Source: Atherinomorus stipes (Eukaryota > Chordata > Actinopteri > Atheriniformes > Atherinidae). Taken from it: DNA of 64,000 nucleotides. Shown one piece after another: positions 1-13,700 of this stretch. A model generated the notes under the pieces. The model searched no databases and was not told the origin of the DNA. It worked only from the letters and a program-made list of their open reading frames with translations. The DNA is taken from NCBI GenBank assembly GCA_023101725.1, contig JALJCO010010453.1:186001-250000 (forward strand), written 5' to 3'. The position numbers were made by a program, and so were the translations under genes. The stretch's first letter is position 1; each line of letters opens with the position of its first letter.

Positions 1-1
1 C

Positions 2-360
2 AAAGAGGAATATGAGGCCAGGCAGAGTGTGATCCGCAGGGTAGTGGACCCTGAAACTGGACGGACCAGGTATGACTGAGGACTAACTGCAGCTTTTTTG
101 CTATGAGAGGTAGCATGTATATCCAGATTTGCATTCTTCTTTTCTTTCATCTAGATTGGTGAGAGGAGAGGGAGAGATAATAGAGGAGATAGTCAGCCGA
201 GAAAAACACAAAGACATCAATAAGGTAAGCTCCTATCTATTACTTTGTATGATGAACATATTGCTGCCATGAAGTTAATGGTAAATATTTATGTATCCCA
301 TAGCAATCCACAAGGGGAGATGGGGATGCCTTCCAGCGAAAACTGGGAATCAACAGGTAG
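2..360 (+). CDS. arl6ip4: arl6ip4-like, C-terminal part (3 exons, 5' end outside window)
   Basis: Three coding exons end a gene that begins left of the window: 2-69 (donor GTATGA), 155-224 (acceptor TAG, donor GTAAGC) and 304-360 (acceptor TAG, stop TAG at 358-360). Joined in frame they give 64 residues, including VIRRVVDPETGRTRL, EEIVSREKHKDINK and RGDGDAFQ. From memory this resembles the conserved C-terminus of ARL6IP4 (SRp25), a nuclear-speckle SR-like protein that binds ARL6 and is linked to splicing; the upstream arginine-serine region typical of the family lies outside. Position and direction support the name: in human, ARL6IP4 lies tail-to-tail with PITPNM2, as here. A likely poly(A) signal AATAAA is at 678-683. 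The family name is by recognition, not by search; the exon structure itself is secure because both junctions keep frame. Confidence 0.78.
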
Positions 361-677
361 AAGAGTTTTGAAAAGCTCTACTAAACAGAAACAACCTTGA
401 GGAGTCGTCTGCCCAGAACAAAACCCCTTGGAATATTGAACAAAATGTATTTTCGCTCTGCATTTTGTGTCAAAGATTTACTTGTGATTAAATTGTATCA
501 TAGCAGATGTACAAAGAAAGACTCATGATTCATGTTGATTTGCCTCTTTACATTTAAGCTGGTTAGAAAGGACACGACACTTTTGGATCTGATAATGTTA
601 TCAAGCAAGGAGCAAAAAGAGCCGCATCTCGACATGCTGTTCGAAATAGTTTTCCTTTAACATTTTTATGCTTATGT

Positions 678-683
678 AATAAA
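678..683 (+). terminator. candidate poly(A) signal of arl6ip4
   Basis: AATAAA, 318 bases after the arl6ip4 stop codon and followed by AT-rich sequence. It is the first canonical hexamer downstream of the stop. Another AATAAA-like site lies near 732. Confidence 0.5.
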
Positions 684-900
684 AATAATACATTTTATTT
701 TACATTTGAATTCAAATCTCAAAGTGCTACAGAATAAAAAGAGCTGAAGAGGAAATTAAAACAAGGTATTAAACAAAACAGTGTAAGAGACTATCATTAA
801 AATCAGTGCATGAAAAGGCAAACATAGCCTATTATAAGATTTACTGTAAAAAAAAAAAAAAAGCAGCATATGTACCTATTTTAAAGCATTTCATGAAGTG

Positions 901-1420
901 CAGTCATCCTCAAAATTATTCATACCCTTCCATTAAAGAAAAGGCTAGATTCACAATAGTAATTCAAATAACAAGAAACTAATAATTATATTTTTGTACA
1001 TTTTTATTTAAGTAAAATAGAATATTGCCTTTGAATTTTGGTTGAAAATAATAATTAAAAATAAATGAATAAATAAACAAATGAAAATGTCCCAGACCAA
1101 TTAGAGCACCTTGCTCATGAGCAGTGGATCAAAATACTTGTTAACACGTGTAGAAGTCTGTTTGGATTTTACAGAAAACACCTGATTGCCTCAAAGTGTT
1201 GCTAAACAATATTTTAGATTCGGAGCCCCATTATGCTATTTTTAATGGTTTAATTTTTTGTGTGTTTGTTTTCAGTATTTCTGTTAAACCACCATTCAGA
1301 GTCAATGTCATGAATTTCATAGAATTTTTATTATTATTCTAGTCAATTTTAACTTATTTAACTGACAGCTGTTTTTTCCCATCTTTAATAGGAGGGTATG
1401 AATAATTTTGAGGATCACTG
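901..1420. mobile_element. Tc1/mariner-like non-autonomous relic with terminal inverted repeats
   Basis: The left end (901-937) contains CCTCAAAATTATTCATACCC; the right end (about 1383-1420) is its reverse complement apart from a few changes. This terminal sequence is a familiar end of fish Tc1-like elements. The inside is AT-rich with no transposase frame, so this is a deleted or MITE copy of about 520 bp. It sits between the two convergent 3' ends. Confidence 0.62.
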
Positions 1421-4400
1421 GAAAGCCATATTTTAGGAGTTCAGCCTAAATTTACTTCAGATTGAGGAAAATCCTGGTATTTAGAAGCAGTGACAGCCAA
1501 CAATGAGGCAGTTTCCTTTCTTTTGGTATCAGATGATATATGCTGCATCATTTCTACTAAATATAAAAGAACCAGATATAATTAATAATGCTGCATCTGT
1601 ATATTGGCAACATTCTATTTGACAACTTTACACAAGAGTTTTAATTTTTATTCAAATAAAAAACTATTTTAGGTGATTCTAGAAAAGTTGCTGACTCAAT
1701 TCTCCTCCCTGTAAAAGCCATTTTTATCAGTCAAGATGTACCATGGAAGGAAAAAAAATGGGGGAAGAAAAAGGCAACCAGCATTTCTTGGTTCTTTATA
1801 TTTTCTTTATACACTGTACATAAATTCACTGGGGGAGTGGATAAAATGAAATTATCCAAACCCTACAAGATACACACCCTGTACAATTTATGAATTTTCC
1901 CCAAGCATGATTTACCAATTTGTGTTAACTATATACAGCCTAACTGTTGATGAAACAACTGTGGCATTGCTTCAACCCACAACACAGAGCTGGAGAAAGC
2001 GAGGGATCGCTCATAATTATAGTGGTGAAATATGTCAAATTACTCTTTAAAAGTAAAACAAGCCAAAGCGTTTTAGGAAAATATGGCCTTACCATACATC
2101 CACAAAGTACAGCCAACATGAAAAGCATCTTCTTCTACATGAAGTCAGTTTAGTTAATAGCGTCCGTTCTAGGCCTTGCCACACAACCATCAGTGTAAGG
2201 CAGAAAAGGGACATGTAAGGCCTTTGGTAGTTTGTTTGCTCACAGCAGAATCAAAGCGATTGTCTGCCCAGAGATATCCAAACTTCACTGATCACACTTC
2301 ATTTTTACATTCTCCGGATTTATCAGGGAATACAGTTCAGTAGTTATGCAAGTGCATATTTTCCAGCGTTGCCTGTCCTTTATTTTTCTATTTACTATGA
2401 ATAAACAACTTTTCCTCAACCAGCAACTTTCATGAGAGTTATGGCTTCATGCCAAATTTTGACAGGGTCAAACTGCAGAGGGAGGGACAGGAGTTGATTA
2501 TGATTGATAAAAGAATAACAAAAAGTTTGGATTTAGAAACTCTGAACTACCTGTGAACTGGAATGTGTTACATTGTAGTCTACCCTCACTGTGCTGTGTG
2601 GTTCACAAAAATATTAGAAACATTTCATCATAAAATGAAGAAAAACAACCTCAAAAAAGGATTCTTGATTTGAATGAGCGTCACTAATGAGTTTGAACAT
2701 AATTGTTTTCATTGCAGGAATGTTTTATTAAGCTGAATCATTTCTAGAAAAAGGTACCTAATAATCTGAATTTGGAGTGTTGAGGGTCTGTGCTAAAATC
2801 AAAGCATTATTACTGAACTTTGTAAAATGTGGAACTGTGAGTTTGAATGATGCTTATTTTAGATGAGATACCCTCTGCAATTTGACAGAATATGTGCTAG
2901 GTTGACTGATTGTCAGTGCACTGTGATGCTTCTTGACCTGCCTGTTTGATCCAGTGGTGCTGCTGTGTTAATATTGCACATTTCCCCTTAAATCGGAGCC
3001 CATATTGGTCCACTGCAGTCTGCTCTGTGCGTGCCTGTTAGAGGGATAAGCAATCAGCATTTGAAAAAAAAAAAAAAAAAAAATCTAAATTTCTTTTATC
3101 CATTTTATATATAAATAGCTAATAGCATAAAGCAAGTCTCAGCTCTGTGTTCCTAATTTAAACAACCTATCCTACAGAATTTTCAATTTGCATTTTTTTC
3201 CTCTAAAGGCTTAGCAGAAGAGAAAAAGACCTTAAAGTAGAGGAGGGTTATTCTAAGAGCACATTCAATGCTTCATTTACAGCTCAGGGATAGCCGGAAA
3301 GAAGCCAACTCCCAAATTTGAAAAATATCTAATAATAAACATACAATATATGACACAAGATAGTAGTTCTGTTGATACAACTCTGGTGAACTGCAAGATA
3401 AAATAATAAAAAATACAATACTGTGCCAGGCAAAGATCTTTGCATTTTGGCTGCTGCAACTCAAGTTTGAAGAGAAAATACACAACATAGCAAAAGTAAT
3501 CTCAAAACACATTTTGTTCACAAAATGAATACACTTTAAAATAGCTGTAATCTTAAATAGCAATAGTTATCATCAATCAATAACATATATCCTGAATGAG
3601 TTTGTGTTCACCCCAGAGTAAAGAAGACACTTGAAACTGGTCTTCAGTGGACCAGATACCAGATCTGCACTATAATTTAACATTATGTACAAGCCTTGTC
3701 AAGGCATTAAACTACATACTTACACAGCCTTAAATAATTTTATACAATATTTTCCTCTGCTCATGTACAGCATAATGTTTTATACTGTTAACTTTGGCAC
3801 ATTAACCATACAATAGTAGGAGTTTCCTTTAGCTGGGTCATACATGAGGTGCTGAAATGCTATAAAACCCAGGAGCAGTTTTAACTGCAGCCATAGTTAA
3901 AGGGTAATTTCGCAGTTTGTGTCGTGTGATACTTGGATGATTCTGCGTTACAGGGCTGACAGGAAAACAAGCGAGACTGGACTGTGCACTTGACAGCATT
4001 GAAGCGTTGCTCTTTAAGTTTAGGTTGATCAGATCATTTTGAGTTGGCTTACAAATCACTGAAACATTGTTCTTTATTGTTGATAAATGATCATAATTGT
4101 ATCAAAAATTCGTTTTGGCTTTGTGTTTGTATGTTTACACCAAAAAAAGAAGAAGTTGCTCAGTCCAGTGTGACCTGATCCACAGCTCTGCTCTCAGACT
4201 AAAACCTGTAATCACATAAAAAGGACATATCCGTAAAACAAATATACACAAAGTTTGTCTCTGTTGCAGTGGTTGTGCTTGTCTTGGCCACATAAGTCAG
4301 TTACAGTGTAGTATCAGTGTATGCAGCTGATAAAAGCTGTCTGGACAAAAATGTGTTTTTTACTGTAAAACACAGCACAGGAGGGTTTTTATCTGTAACC

Positions 4401-4787
4401 ATCTTCAAGTCTAAAAGCCTGTCAGGAGGAAAGCTGACTTTCTTATTTATGGTGGATAAATATTGACTCTACAGTAGAAACAGTCTGAATTCCTGTAATA
4501 CTAGCTTTATCTGGTTGAGTACATATTCCTGTTTCAGGAAGATGATTCTTGAAATGTCTACTTTGTGTGTTTTGTAATGACAGCTTGTCCTAAAATATGT
4601 GTTTAATGTGACTGGCATAAGTTTTATAAATAGTGGTTTGTAGCACCAATTTGCTTATGGTATTTGCCCATATGATGCAAACCAGCTCTGTTTCATTCTT
4701 TGCATGTATGTTTTTGTCAAGGGTCTCTTCTTCAGCAATGCATCTGCATGTCCCCCAAGCTGATACTCTTGCATTGTCTCTACAATC

Positions 4788-7700
4788 TCATTTTGGGCTG
4801 AAAACTCCTGGTTCCAGCTTGGTGCTGCTGCTGCGCCCCCAGCAGCTTGCTGTGATGCTCATACTGCGCTGGGTTGCTCCCTGGCTGTGGCTGTGAGCGC
4901 GCTCCAGCCGCTCCCGTTCCAGCCGCTCACTGTCTGACTGGCTCTGTGTGCGCTCGGGTCTGTTGTGGATGCTGCCCGTTGGGGAGCTGGGGGCTGGCTG
5001 TGAGGAAATTGTACGCAAAAGGTGGTTCCTCTTCCTCAGAAAGTCGCTGTTTGCACCCAAACCGAAGCTGCCTTTACGTAGCACCATCCGAGCACTGCTG
5101 GACTTGGCTGGCCGAGAACGGTGGTTGTACTCCAGCTGGGACAAATGAGCTGCATATCCCTCTGTGATGAACTGTTGAGAGGATCAGAGAACAGTTAACT
5201 ATAAACTGCAGGGGAGACAGAGCTGTTTTATATCCTAACTAATGTGATTCCCTTTGCGTTGTTAATTGCATTGAATTATTAATTGGGCTTCCAGAGCAGC
5301 AGCATTATAAAACAGATCAGTAACTCAATTTAAATATATTTCCAAAGGCTTTTTGTATCTAATTTGACTTTTTTTTTTAAATTTTAGAACACCTTCTGAT
5401 CAATTGGTACCTGGCACTGGTGTTGCATCTTCTTTGAAGGTCTGCCGACAATATATATTTGTGAAGGAGGGAGGCCAATGGAGGTATACACAGAGATGTC
5501 TTTGGTTGATCCATAGCCAGCGAATATCTTCATGTGAGCCTGGAATCAGGCAAATGAAGAAGAAAACTGTTTTAACAAGTGAGTCAGTATGCTTTCACAC
5601 AATACTGCCAGCACAGGTTCTTCTCTAAAAATCTTCATTTGATGAAAAAAGATTACACCTGCATAAACGACTGCATTCATCCCCATTAGCCCATCTTCAC
5701 TCTAAAACTGACCTCTGTTAGGGACTTAAGGAAGTTGGCCTTGTGTCTTAGTGGGTCATGGACCAGGCCATCACAGAAAGAGACAATGCCATGAGGGAAG
5801 TTGTGCTGAGACAACCAAGCCACTACTCGCTGCTTCTGCATATCAGGACGTCCAGTCACATAAATGATCAAATAGCCTAAATCCTGCCAGTACCTGAATG
5901 AGCAGAAAAAGCAAAATATACAAAAACATAAACGCACTTGTGAATTTTGGTCCGATAGAAATGCTTCAAACTTGAGGAAACGGGAAAGGAAGCAGTTGAA
6001 TACCTGACGACATCTACAGCTCCTGCCCGCACTTTGGGATCACTGCCCATGATTGATACACTGGCAGCAAATGAACCATCGATGCTGAACACTACAAACT
6101 CTGTGCCACGTGGAATAACAGTCAGGTAGCTGTCTGCAAATGTGTGGTCACCCCTGAAGAGGAAACAAAAAAGGAATGAGAAAACAGATGTAATTAGAGA
6201 GAAAAAAAAAAACAACTCAAAATTTACCCTGAAATACCAAATGAAAATGGGCAACATAGAAAACAGAAGCCAGGAATTATGGCAAAATGCCACAAAAGTT
6301 GTTTGGGTTTGCCATCAGAGGGGTATTTAGCTGTTCTTACCTGACAACCATTTTAACTGGGTAGACTCCGATGCCCAGTCGCCTGTCCTCTGGGATTATA
6401 AAAGACACACGACCACTGCTGTTGGTCACTTCTGTGTTGAAGTACACCCATTCTCCTGACGGAGGCTGGGTCATGATGTGGAGGTCAACCTGCGCATTAT
6501 TGAAAACGCCCAACATTTCCGCTAAATACAAAAACATCCACAAACACAAATAACGCAGAATATCTGACACCAGACTGTGTACTGCTGTAAATGTATATTC
6601 ACCTTCTCCCCAGCTAAAGTGACCATGTCCAGAGGACCATACATGAAGCGACCTGTAACAACCTGCTGGTTGTCTTCAGTAAACACGGCATCGTTCACAC
6701 GGTGGTTGGCAGTCACATTCTGTCAAGGAAGATCAAGAAAAATACATGTTGAAGTATTTGTGTATTTGTAATTAAAGAAAAACACATGGTAAGTTTAACA
6801 AACCAGAGTCAAAAGCCCAATTTTTTCACACGATATTAAAAGTAAATGGAACGTGTCCCACTGTGAGCTCCAAAGCACCCTGAAACTGGTTTCTTTTACT
6901 GATATGACACCCACCCTGATCTTGACATGAGTCCTCTTCCGGAGCCATTTCTCACGAGGTTTAGATGGAGTGAATTCAGACACTTCTTTTCCATCAAGCT
7001 CCAGAATGCTTGAGTTTTCATGCCTCATGACCTGAAGGCAACATTTTAATGATTCATTCTCAGACTGCACTTTGAGTATTAATAATGGTAAGTCTGTGTG
7101 GTTAGGTTTACTTACCTGCCTCAGGAGAAAAGACACAACATCAGTGGATTCCCAGTATGATGCATGGAAGAGGTGTGGTAAAGCTACCGTGGGGAAAGCA
7201 GTCAGAGCGTCGGGACAGTACAGGGCAAAGTCCAGCCGCTTTGTGCCCCACCAACGTGCTGCAACTGCAATGGGATGAATAGGGTGTGGATATGTAAGAT
7301 GAAACCGTGGGAGTCAGCGCGAGGTACGGGATGCCACACAAAAGTGTAACAACCCTAAAGCTAAAGCAAAAATCCTCAACCACAATCATCACCAATTCCA
7401 GCAGTTCTTCAGCTGCAGGAGAGAAAGGAAAGTGTTTATGATCTCTGTTATCAGGAAAACACTGAGAGAACAAAGAGATAGTTAGAATGAATATGCAACT
7501 TTATGAGCAACTAAAAAGGGTTATTTGTGTTAGTGTGGGGAGATTTTGAAAAGACCCTCGATTTTGAAAGAACATGCAAAATCTAGATTTATTTAGATTG
7601 CTCCTCCTCAGTCCAAGTGATTGAAATTGAATCCTTGTGAATTAAACTGGTAGAAAAATCAAAAGGAGGAAAAAAAAGGCTTTCTGAAAGACTAGCACTG

Positions 7701-10700
7701 AGTTTTTGGATAATATAGGACAGCCCATAGAAAAGATCTGAAGCCTCGCTTTGATTTCCCCTCCTTTAGAAAAAATACCTTGCTCAACTTCAGCTTGGGA
7801 GTCCAGTGAGACCAGATCACATATAGCAGAGTCCAGCCCCGCTGACAGGTAGTTCTCGAACTGGCAAGTGGGACTAAGACCTTCGCTAGAATCTGCCTCA
7901 ACATCCAGCTCAGCCACTAGATCTGCATCAGGGCATCCTGCAGCCTGGCCAGCCACTGCTTTCTTACGAGACTTAGGAGGGCTTTTCAAGAAGAATTTGT
8001 TTTGTGATGATAGGGCGAGATAAGACAAAAGAGTTGACATTCTGGACTGGTTAATCTCGTTTGGTTTGGCTATAAAGGGGGAAAAAAACAGAAAGAACCA
8101 CATAATAAAATGGATGCATATTTGTATGTGACAGTTCATGACAGTTCATACAGTTTGCAGAGTGATGTTGAGATGTGTCCAGTGGATGCTTTAAAAAGCG
8201 GCATGAATGTCTGAAAGTAATGGTTAGTTAGAGTTTAGGTAACAGGACAGAGTGACGCTGCTGAAGAATTCCTGTTGTTCTGATGTTACAGGATTAGAAA
8301 CACATCTTATAGTGCACCTTCACGGTTGTACTGTAGCTGGTTAAACAGCAGGGCTCTGAACAGTCATGAGTGGTACAAATAAATGTTAAGGTAACAAAAG
8401 TGAAAAGTGAAGATAAGGAGGGACTTTGGTGGACAATCAAACAAAGAAGAAACAGAGTACTGATTATCTCAGCAAACAATGCAATAGGGGGTGGACTGCA
8501 GAAATGGCTTAGGGAGGGAGGCAGGTGTCCACATGCATTGCAACATTAGATAAATGCAGCACAAAGTCATTGCATTTACATTTAGACAGTGGATAAGAAA
8601 GACAGACAAAGGAAAGTGGCGCTAAGCTTGACTCTTTTGTCGGACTCCGATTTCATCAGCTCTTGAATTATAACAGGAAATGGACGAAACACCCTACATA
8701 AGACTCCTTACAAAATATGTCTGGAAAAGAATAACTAATAAGTACTCGTGTAACTGACTGACTACATTTTTCCAGGTAGAGTGCAGGGTGTGTGTAGTTT
8801 AGAGTAATGCGGCTTGAGAGAGGGATGATGTGAGTCAGAAAGAGAAACTAGAAAGAAAATGGAGAAAGGTCGTCTTGAGAGTAGGGGAGGAAATGTTTGT
8901 GTGAGTGGAAGAAAGAGAGACAGAGAGAGACACTGGTTGGTATGCAGAACACTTACTGTTGGCTATGTTGGTGGCAGTGTAACTGTCTGCCATTCCTGAG
9001 ACCTGGCTGGCAATGCTGACCTCACTGGCCCTCCGCTGGCCCCGGGAGAGGGGGCCCGTTACGGGGGATGAGGGGTACGAACTGTCCATGAAGACACCAC
9101 CATGAGACTGAACAACATCCGCTATTGAGCCCAAACAAGGAGATCCCATTAGACAGAGACACAGGTAAGGGGGACACACAGTGAAGGGTGGGTGGGGGGG
9201 GGTGGGTTAGAGCAGCAGGAGAGAAATGTGACAGCAGGCACCGTGGTTTCAGAGGACACATGAAACCACAAGGAAGCCGCATGCTGGCCAGAGTCAGATT
9301 TCTTGAACTGACTGAGATGAATACACAAAACAGTTAGTGTATGTAAAATCACAAATGTTCCCATCTGTCATAATCATACCCAGGAGTGAGTATCTCTCAG
9401 AGGAGCTTTTTTATCTAATATTTTACATAATCCTTTCTTTTAATAATCAAATTGTGCTGGAAATTTAATAAACTCAAATGACTTCTGACCTTTGTCACAA
9501 GAAGGTACAGTATATTCAAGATGTGTACATCGAAGTCCATATCCACAGCACCACCATAACACAACACCACAAGCAGCACAATGTGCACATCAAACCCATT
9601 CTCTGAGATTCAGGTGACAGTAGAAAAACTCTCAGTCAACATCAATAATTTGAAATCATGGAGATGATGCAGACACACTGAAATGTGGCCTACAATACCA
9701 CAGCACAAATACAAATAGTTGCATCCTCCAAACACTGAACATTTAATCAATATATGATGGCAGAAGAAAAGGTGGTACAACAAAAGATGCTTGTCAGATT
9801 TCTTTTATGGCCAAGTATTTCCATGGCTGATGTAACAATTATGAGTTCTATTCAAAATTTTAAGAAGAAAAGTCAGAATTTAACTATGGTACAGTAAGTG
9901 ACTCTAAGGACTTCATTTAAAAAAGGCCACAAAAAATTTATGCCACATTCAAACTGGTCTTTGTCAGGAGAAACTTCAATGATGTTCATGACTCTTAAAT
10001 CAATAGCAATGAGAATACTCAGAAACGGCAAAAAATCTGAGCATCTTTGACATACCAGGAAGAAGATGTACATAGAGACAAAAGGAATACAGTAAACAGG
10101 GGTCAGGAAAGATGGAGGTGAATGGGAGAGGCTACACACACTCCATAGAGGCGGGTGTGGCTTTGAGGGAGCCTTCCTGCCAGTTTAGCACAGGCACAGG
10201 AATGCAGGTCTCACTGATGGTCTCCTGACAGCGAAGGGACAGAGGGGGCCCACTATCAAGTAGCAGCTGAGCGTTGCTCTGGACTGTCTCCACTACAGAA
10301 GGAGGTGGAGGAGCAGGAAGGGCAGAGGTCAGGGTTGGTTATAGAGGTAAGAGGGCCAGGTGTGCAGATATGGGACAGGAGGCCAAGAGAAAAAGAAGGA
10401 AAGGAGACAAGGAAGACACAAAAACATATGAAGCAAAAACAGCTGAACATGAGACAAGAAAGAGTCAAGCCCTTAGTGGACCTCATTTCTTTTGGACCAC
10501 AGCTCCCCAGGCATACAGTATATGGTCATAATCCTCCTGTTCTAAGATTGGAAATGGATAACAGTCGGCTACCTACAATATTTTGCAATGTTTTGCCTTA
10601 AAATTAGCTTCTATTTGTCATTAAAACTTCATCAATAGTGAAACTTTTATTAGTTTCACAAGGAGGACATGAGGATAATCAGTAATGGCCCACAGGACCA

Positions 10701-13700
10701 AGACTATAAATTTTGGCGTCATTAAAACCCTGATATAAAATAAGCACATGTTAGTTAACTTGTAGTGTGTAACCTAAACACTACAAAAATAAAACAAAAT
10801 AAAATAATAAAATAAGATAAGACTTTGCTTATATCCTGAGTCCCCTGACGGCTAAGGCTCTAATGGTTGCTCAATCAAAATAACCAGTCCAAAGAAAAAC
10901 CACTAGCAGGACTATGACCACATTTAGATGAACAAATTGTTCACAGAAAACTGTGAAGCACAATAATCGAAAAATGTTTCATTTTTCTTCAAGACAGTGT
11001 TTACGCTGAGCAAACTGGTAGTATGCTGCTAAGGCAATGTTGTCTATGGCATGCATCACTGACAAACAAGATGGTGGCTAACATATAACTGAAGTGCCCG
11101 CTGATACAATCAGAAGTTAGGAAAAGAAAAATTAAAATAATTAATAAGTTTATTTGGAATTTGTGTCTGTGTTGAATCTAAAGTGGGAAAAATATGGATT
11201 TTACAATATAGGAAGGGATATTTTCTGAAATGATGCTAATTTTATGAATCATTGCTTCAAAGAACTCACCCAACAGGGCAGAGTTACCATCTCCTAGAGG
11301 AAAGCGTTGGTAACGGGGCACATTGAAGGGAGGGAGGAGGTGAAATTTCCGCTCCAGTAGAGGCTCCAGACGAGAGGCCGAGGGATCAGCTGGATGGAAC
11401 AAGTTATAAACCTGCTGACAAGCAGGGCGCAGCTGGGCCACTAGGGGGAGAAATCCAACCAAAGACAAGAAAAAAAGAGAATTAAGAACTAGAAAGATAC
11501 AAAAGCTGTGAAACAGCAGCCTCCCTAAATATAATTTCTCAAGAGATTTACAAGCATTTAAATACTGGTTCTATCAACCAAATGAAATCACTGGAAATAT
11601 TATGATAATGCGAACTACACCATACTATCTGAAATTTCCCCCTGAGGCAGACCATTTAGATTAGGACAGCTCATCTATTACTTATGCCGGCATAAACAAT
11701 GGCTGATATCCTTCGTTACATAACTGAAAACATTGCATTCTCTACATAAAGAAGCTCACCATCCAGCATAGGGATCACAGTCTTCCTTAGGGCCAGTACC
11801 AAGCCCAGTGGAGAGCCAAAGAGGAAAAAGTCAGACACCTCAAAGTCGAACTTCCCCAGGGAGCATCCATCCAGCATAGTGCTGCTGCTCGACCTGCGTG
11901 AGGCTGCATCGTTTCGCAAAACGCTAGAGTGCAAGCTGGAAGGACAGAACAAAGACAAATCCTTGTAAGCCTGACACTAAATCACTTTTTAAAAAAACTA
12001 AATTATGTTTTTATAGGCCTGAAAAGAAGGTACAGTAAAAGGATTTCTGTAATATCACACACGCAACGCACCTAGACAGGAAAGCCTGGTGTTGTTTAAT
12101 TGTGTCCAGTTCGTAGGTGGAGGAGTCGCTTCTCTTCCGTGGCAGTTGTCTCTTGCTCTCGTCACCTGCGCTGGCACGAGGAATATCTATGTTACTGCGA
12201 CTAAGGTGGCGGCTGCCCTCCAGAGTTGGAGAAACTGATCCATGTCCGCTGTTGACAATGATGCCTGGTGAGAGGAGGTCCTGATCCTGTAGAAGTCATT
12301 CATGAATGTGTTAAAAGGAAAAACTTACAAAATATTGCGAAAGTTCATAATATCCCTATTATAAAGAAAAAAATCTGTTAAGAGGTCTTCAAAGACGGGT
12401 TAAAATATTCTAATATGAATTCACTGCAGTTGATGTTTCCCAACTTACCTGCACGCTAATGACGCTCCCCCTGCGACTGCTGTTCTGGCTTTCATTAACG
12501 GTGGGATTGCTGTTGCACAAAGCATCAAACCCTAAGATTCCTCCCACGCAGTCCCCAATGAGGCATACCTGGGGAAGGTGAGGATCAGATGTGATGTTCA
12601 GGAAATTCAAGCTAAATTAGAATGCAGCTGCAACCGAAGGAGGAGTTCAGGGATAAAAAATTATGTTCACATGAAGAGACTAATCATAGTTAATGTTAAA
12701 TGGGTATAAGCTAAAGAACAGTGATTTAAAGTTTTCATATACTGCTCTAAAATGCAACAATCCACACTAAATCTAAAGACAGGGTTTAACTGTAATACAC
12801 TGATTACAATCATGTCTCAGGAAACTGACATTATCCAGAGCAGTAACTGACCTGGCCGGAGAAGTTGGCCCCATCCAGAGACTTTATAAAGTCAGAATAA
12901 ACTTGATTTGCTCGAACAATGACAGTAGCCACGGCGTCCTGATACTGTGGAGCTGAGGTGGCCAGAAGAGGCAAAGCTGCCAGTGGGATATGGTCCTGGC
13001 TGCTGGACAGACAGCCTTCATCATAACTGTAAGGGCTCAGGCTGTCATAAAAAAAATAGAGAGAGAGACATAATCAAAGAGGTGCCTGAGGAAAATATAC
13101 ACAGGAAAAATGGATGACATTTATTAGGTGCACTTAGAATGTTTCCACTGTACAGAAACACAGCTAATAAAAACAAACTTTATTGTGACATTCATCACTT
13201 GGAGCCTGACAAAAAAAATGTGCTAGTGTTTTCCCTTACTTGGACACTAGAGAGAAGGCCTCAGCACAGATGGCAGGGCAGGGCACCAAGCGGATGGCGA
13301 TGCGTCCCAGCGCAGCAGGGTAGTGAACACGCATGACTGTCTCAAAAGCTGTACTAATGGTGTTGACATCGGCCTGCTTGCTGTTCTGGTCTCCTCCACC
13401 TGTATCCAGTATGTTCCCCCCATGCAGGACCAAGATCAGCACATGGATCTTGGAAGGCTGCAGACACTGCTGGGACGAGCTCTCCTGAGAACAGTAAATG
13501 ACAAGAATGGTGATGAATGGGAACATATAGAAACAACCCTTGGGGAATGTTGGCTAGATAGTCTATTTGCTTTAGAAGCATGGCCAAAGATAAAACATTT
13601 ATCGAGTAGGAAAAACAACCACAACAACAACAAAAAAAGAAAAAAAGAAAAATATCACTTGGATGTAAAATCCCCTTTGTTATAGTTTGTGACTCTTTGT

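Larger units (their letters stand above)
361..4787. other. convergent intergenic region: 3' UTRs of arl6ip4 and pitpnm2
   Basis: No coding exon is visible here. The left part should be arl6ip4 3' UTR up to about 700 (AATAAA at 678-683). The right part should contain the pitpnm2 3' UTR, read leftwards from 4787; minus-strand AATAAA (TTTATT on this strand) occurs for example at 4074-4079, but which site is used cannot be told. In between are an old Tc1-like relic (about 901-1420) and A-tracts (849-862, 3064-3083). The open frames of 60-120 codons in this stretch look like chance: no splice context and AT-driven composition. Confidence 0.6.

Noticed and set aside
4874..5167. Open frames of 66-97 codons antisense to the last pitpnm2 exon
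   Set aside because: Shadows of the pitpnm2 C-terminal coding exon; the minus frame is the conserved one.
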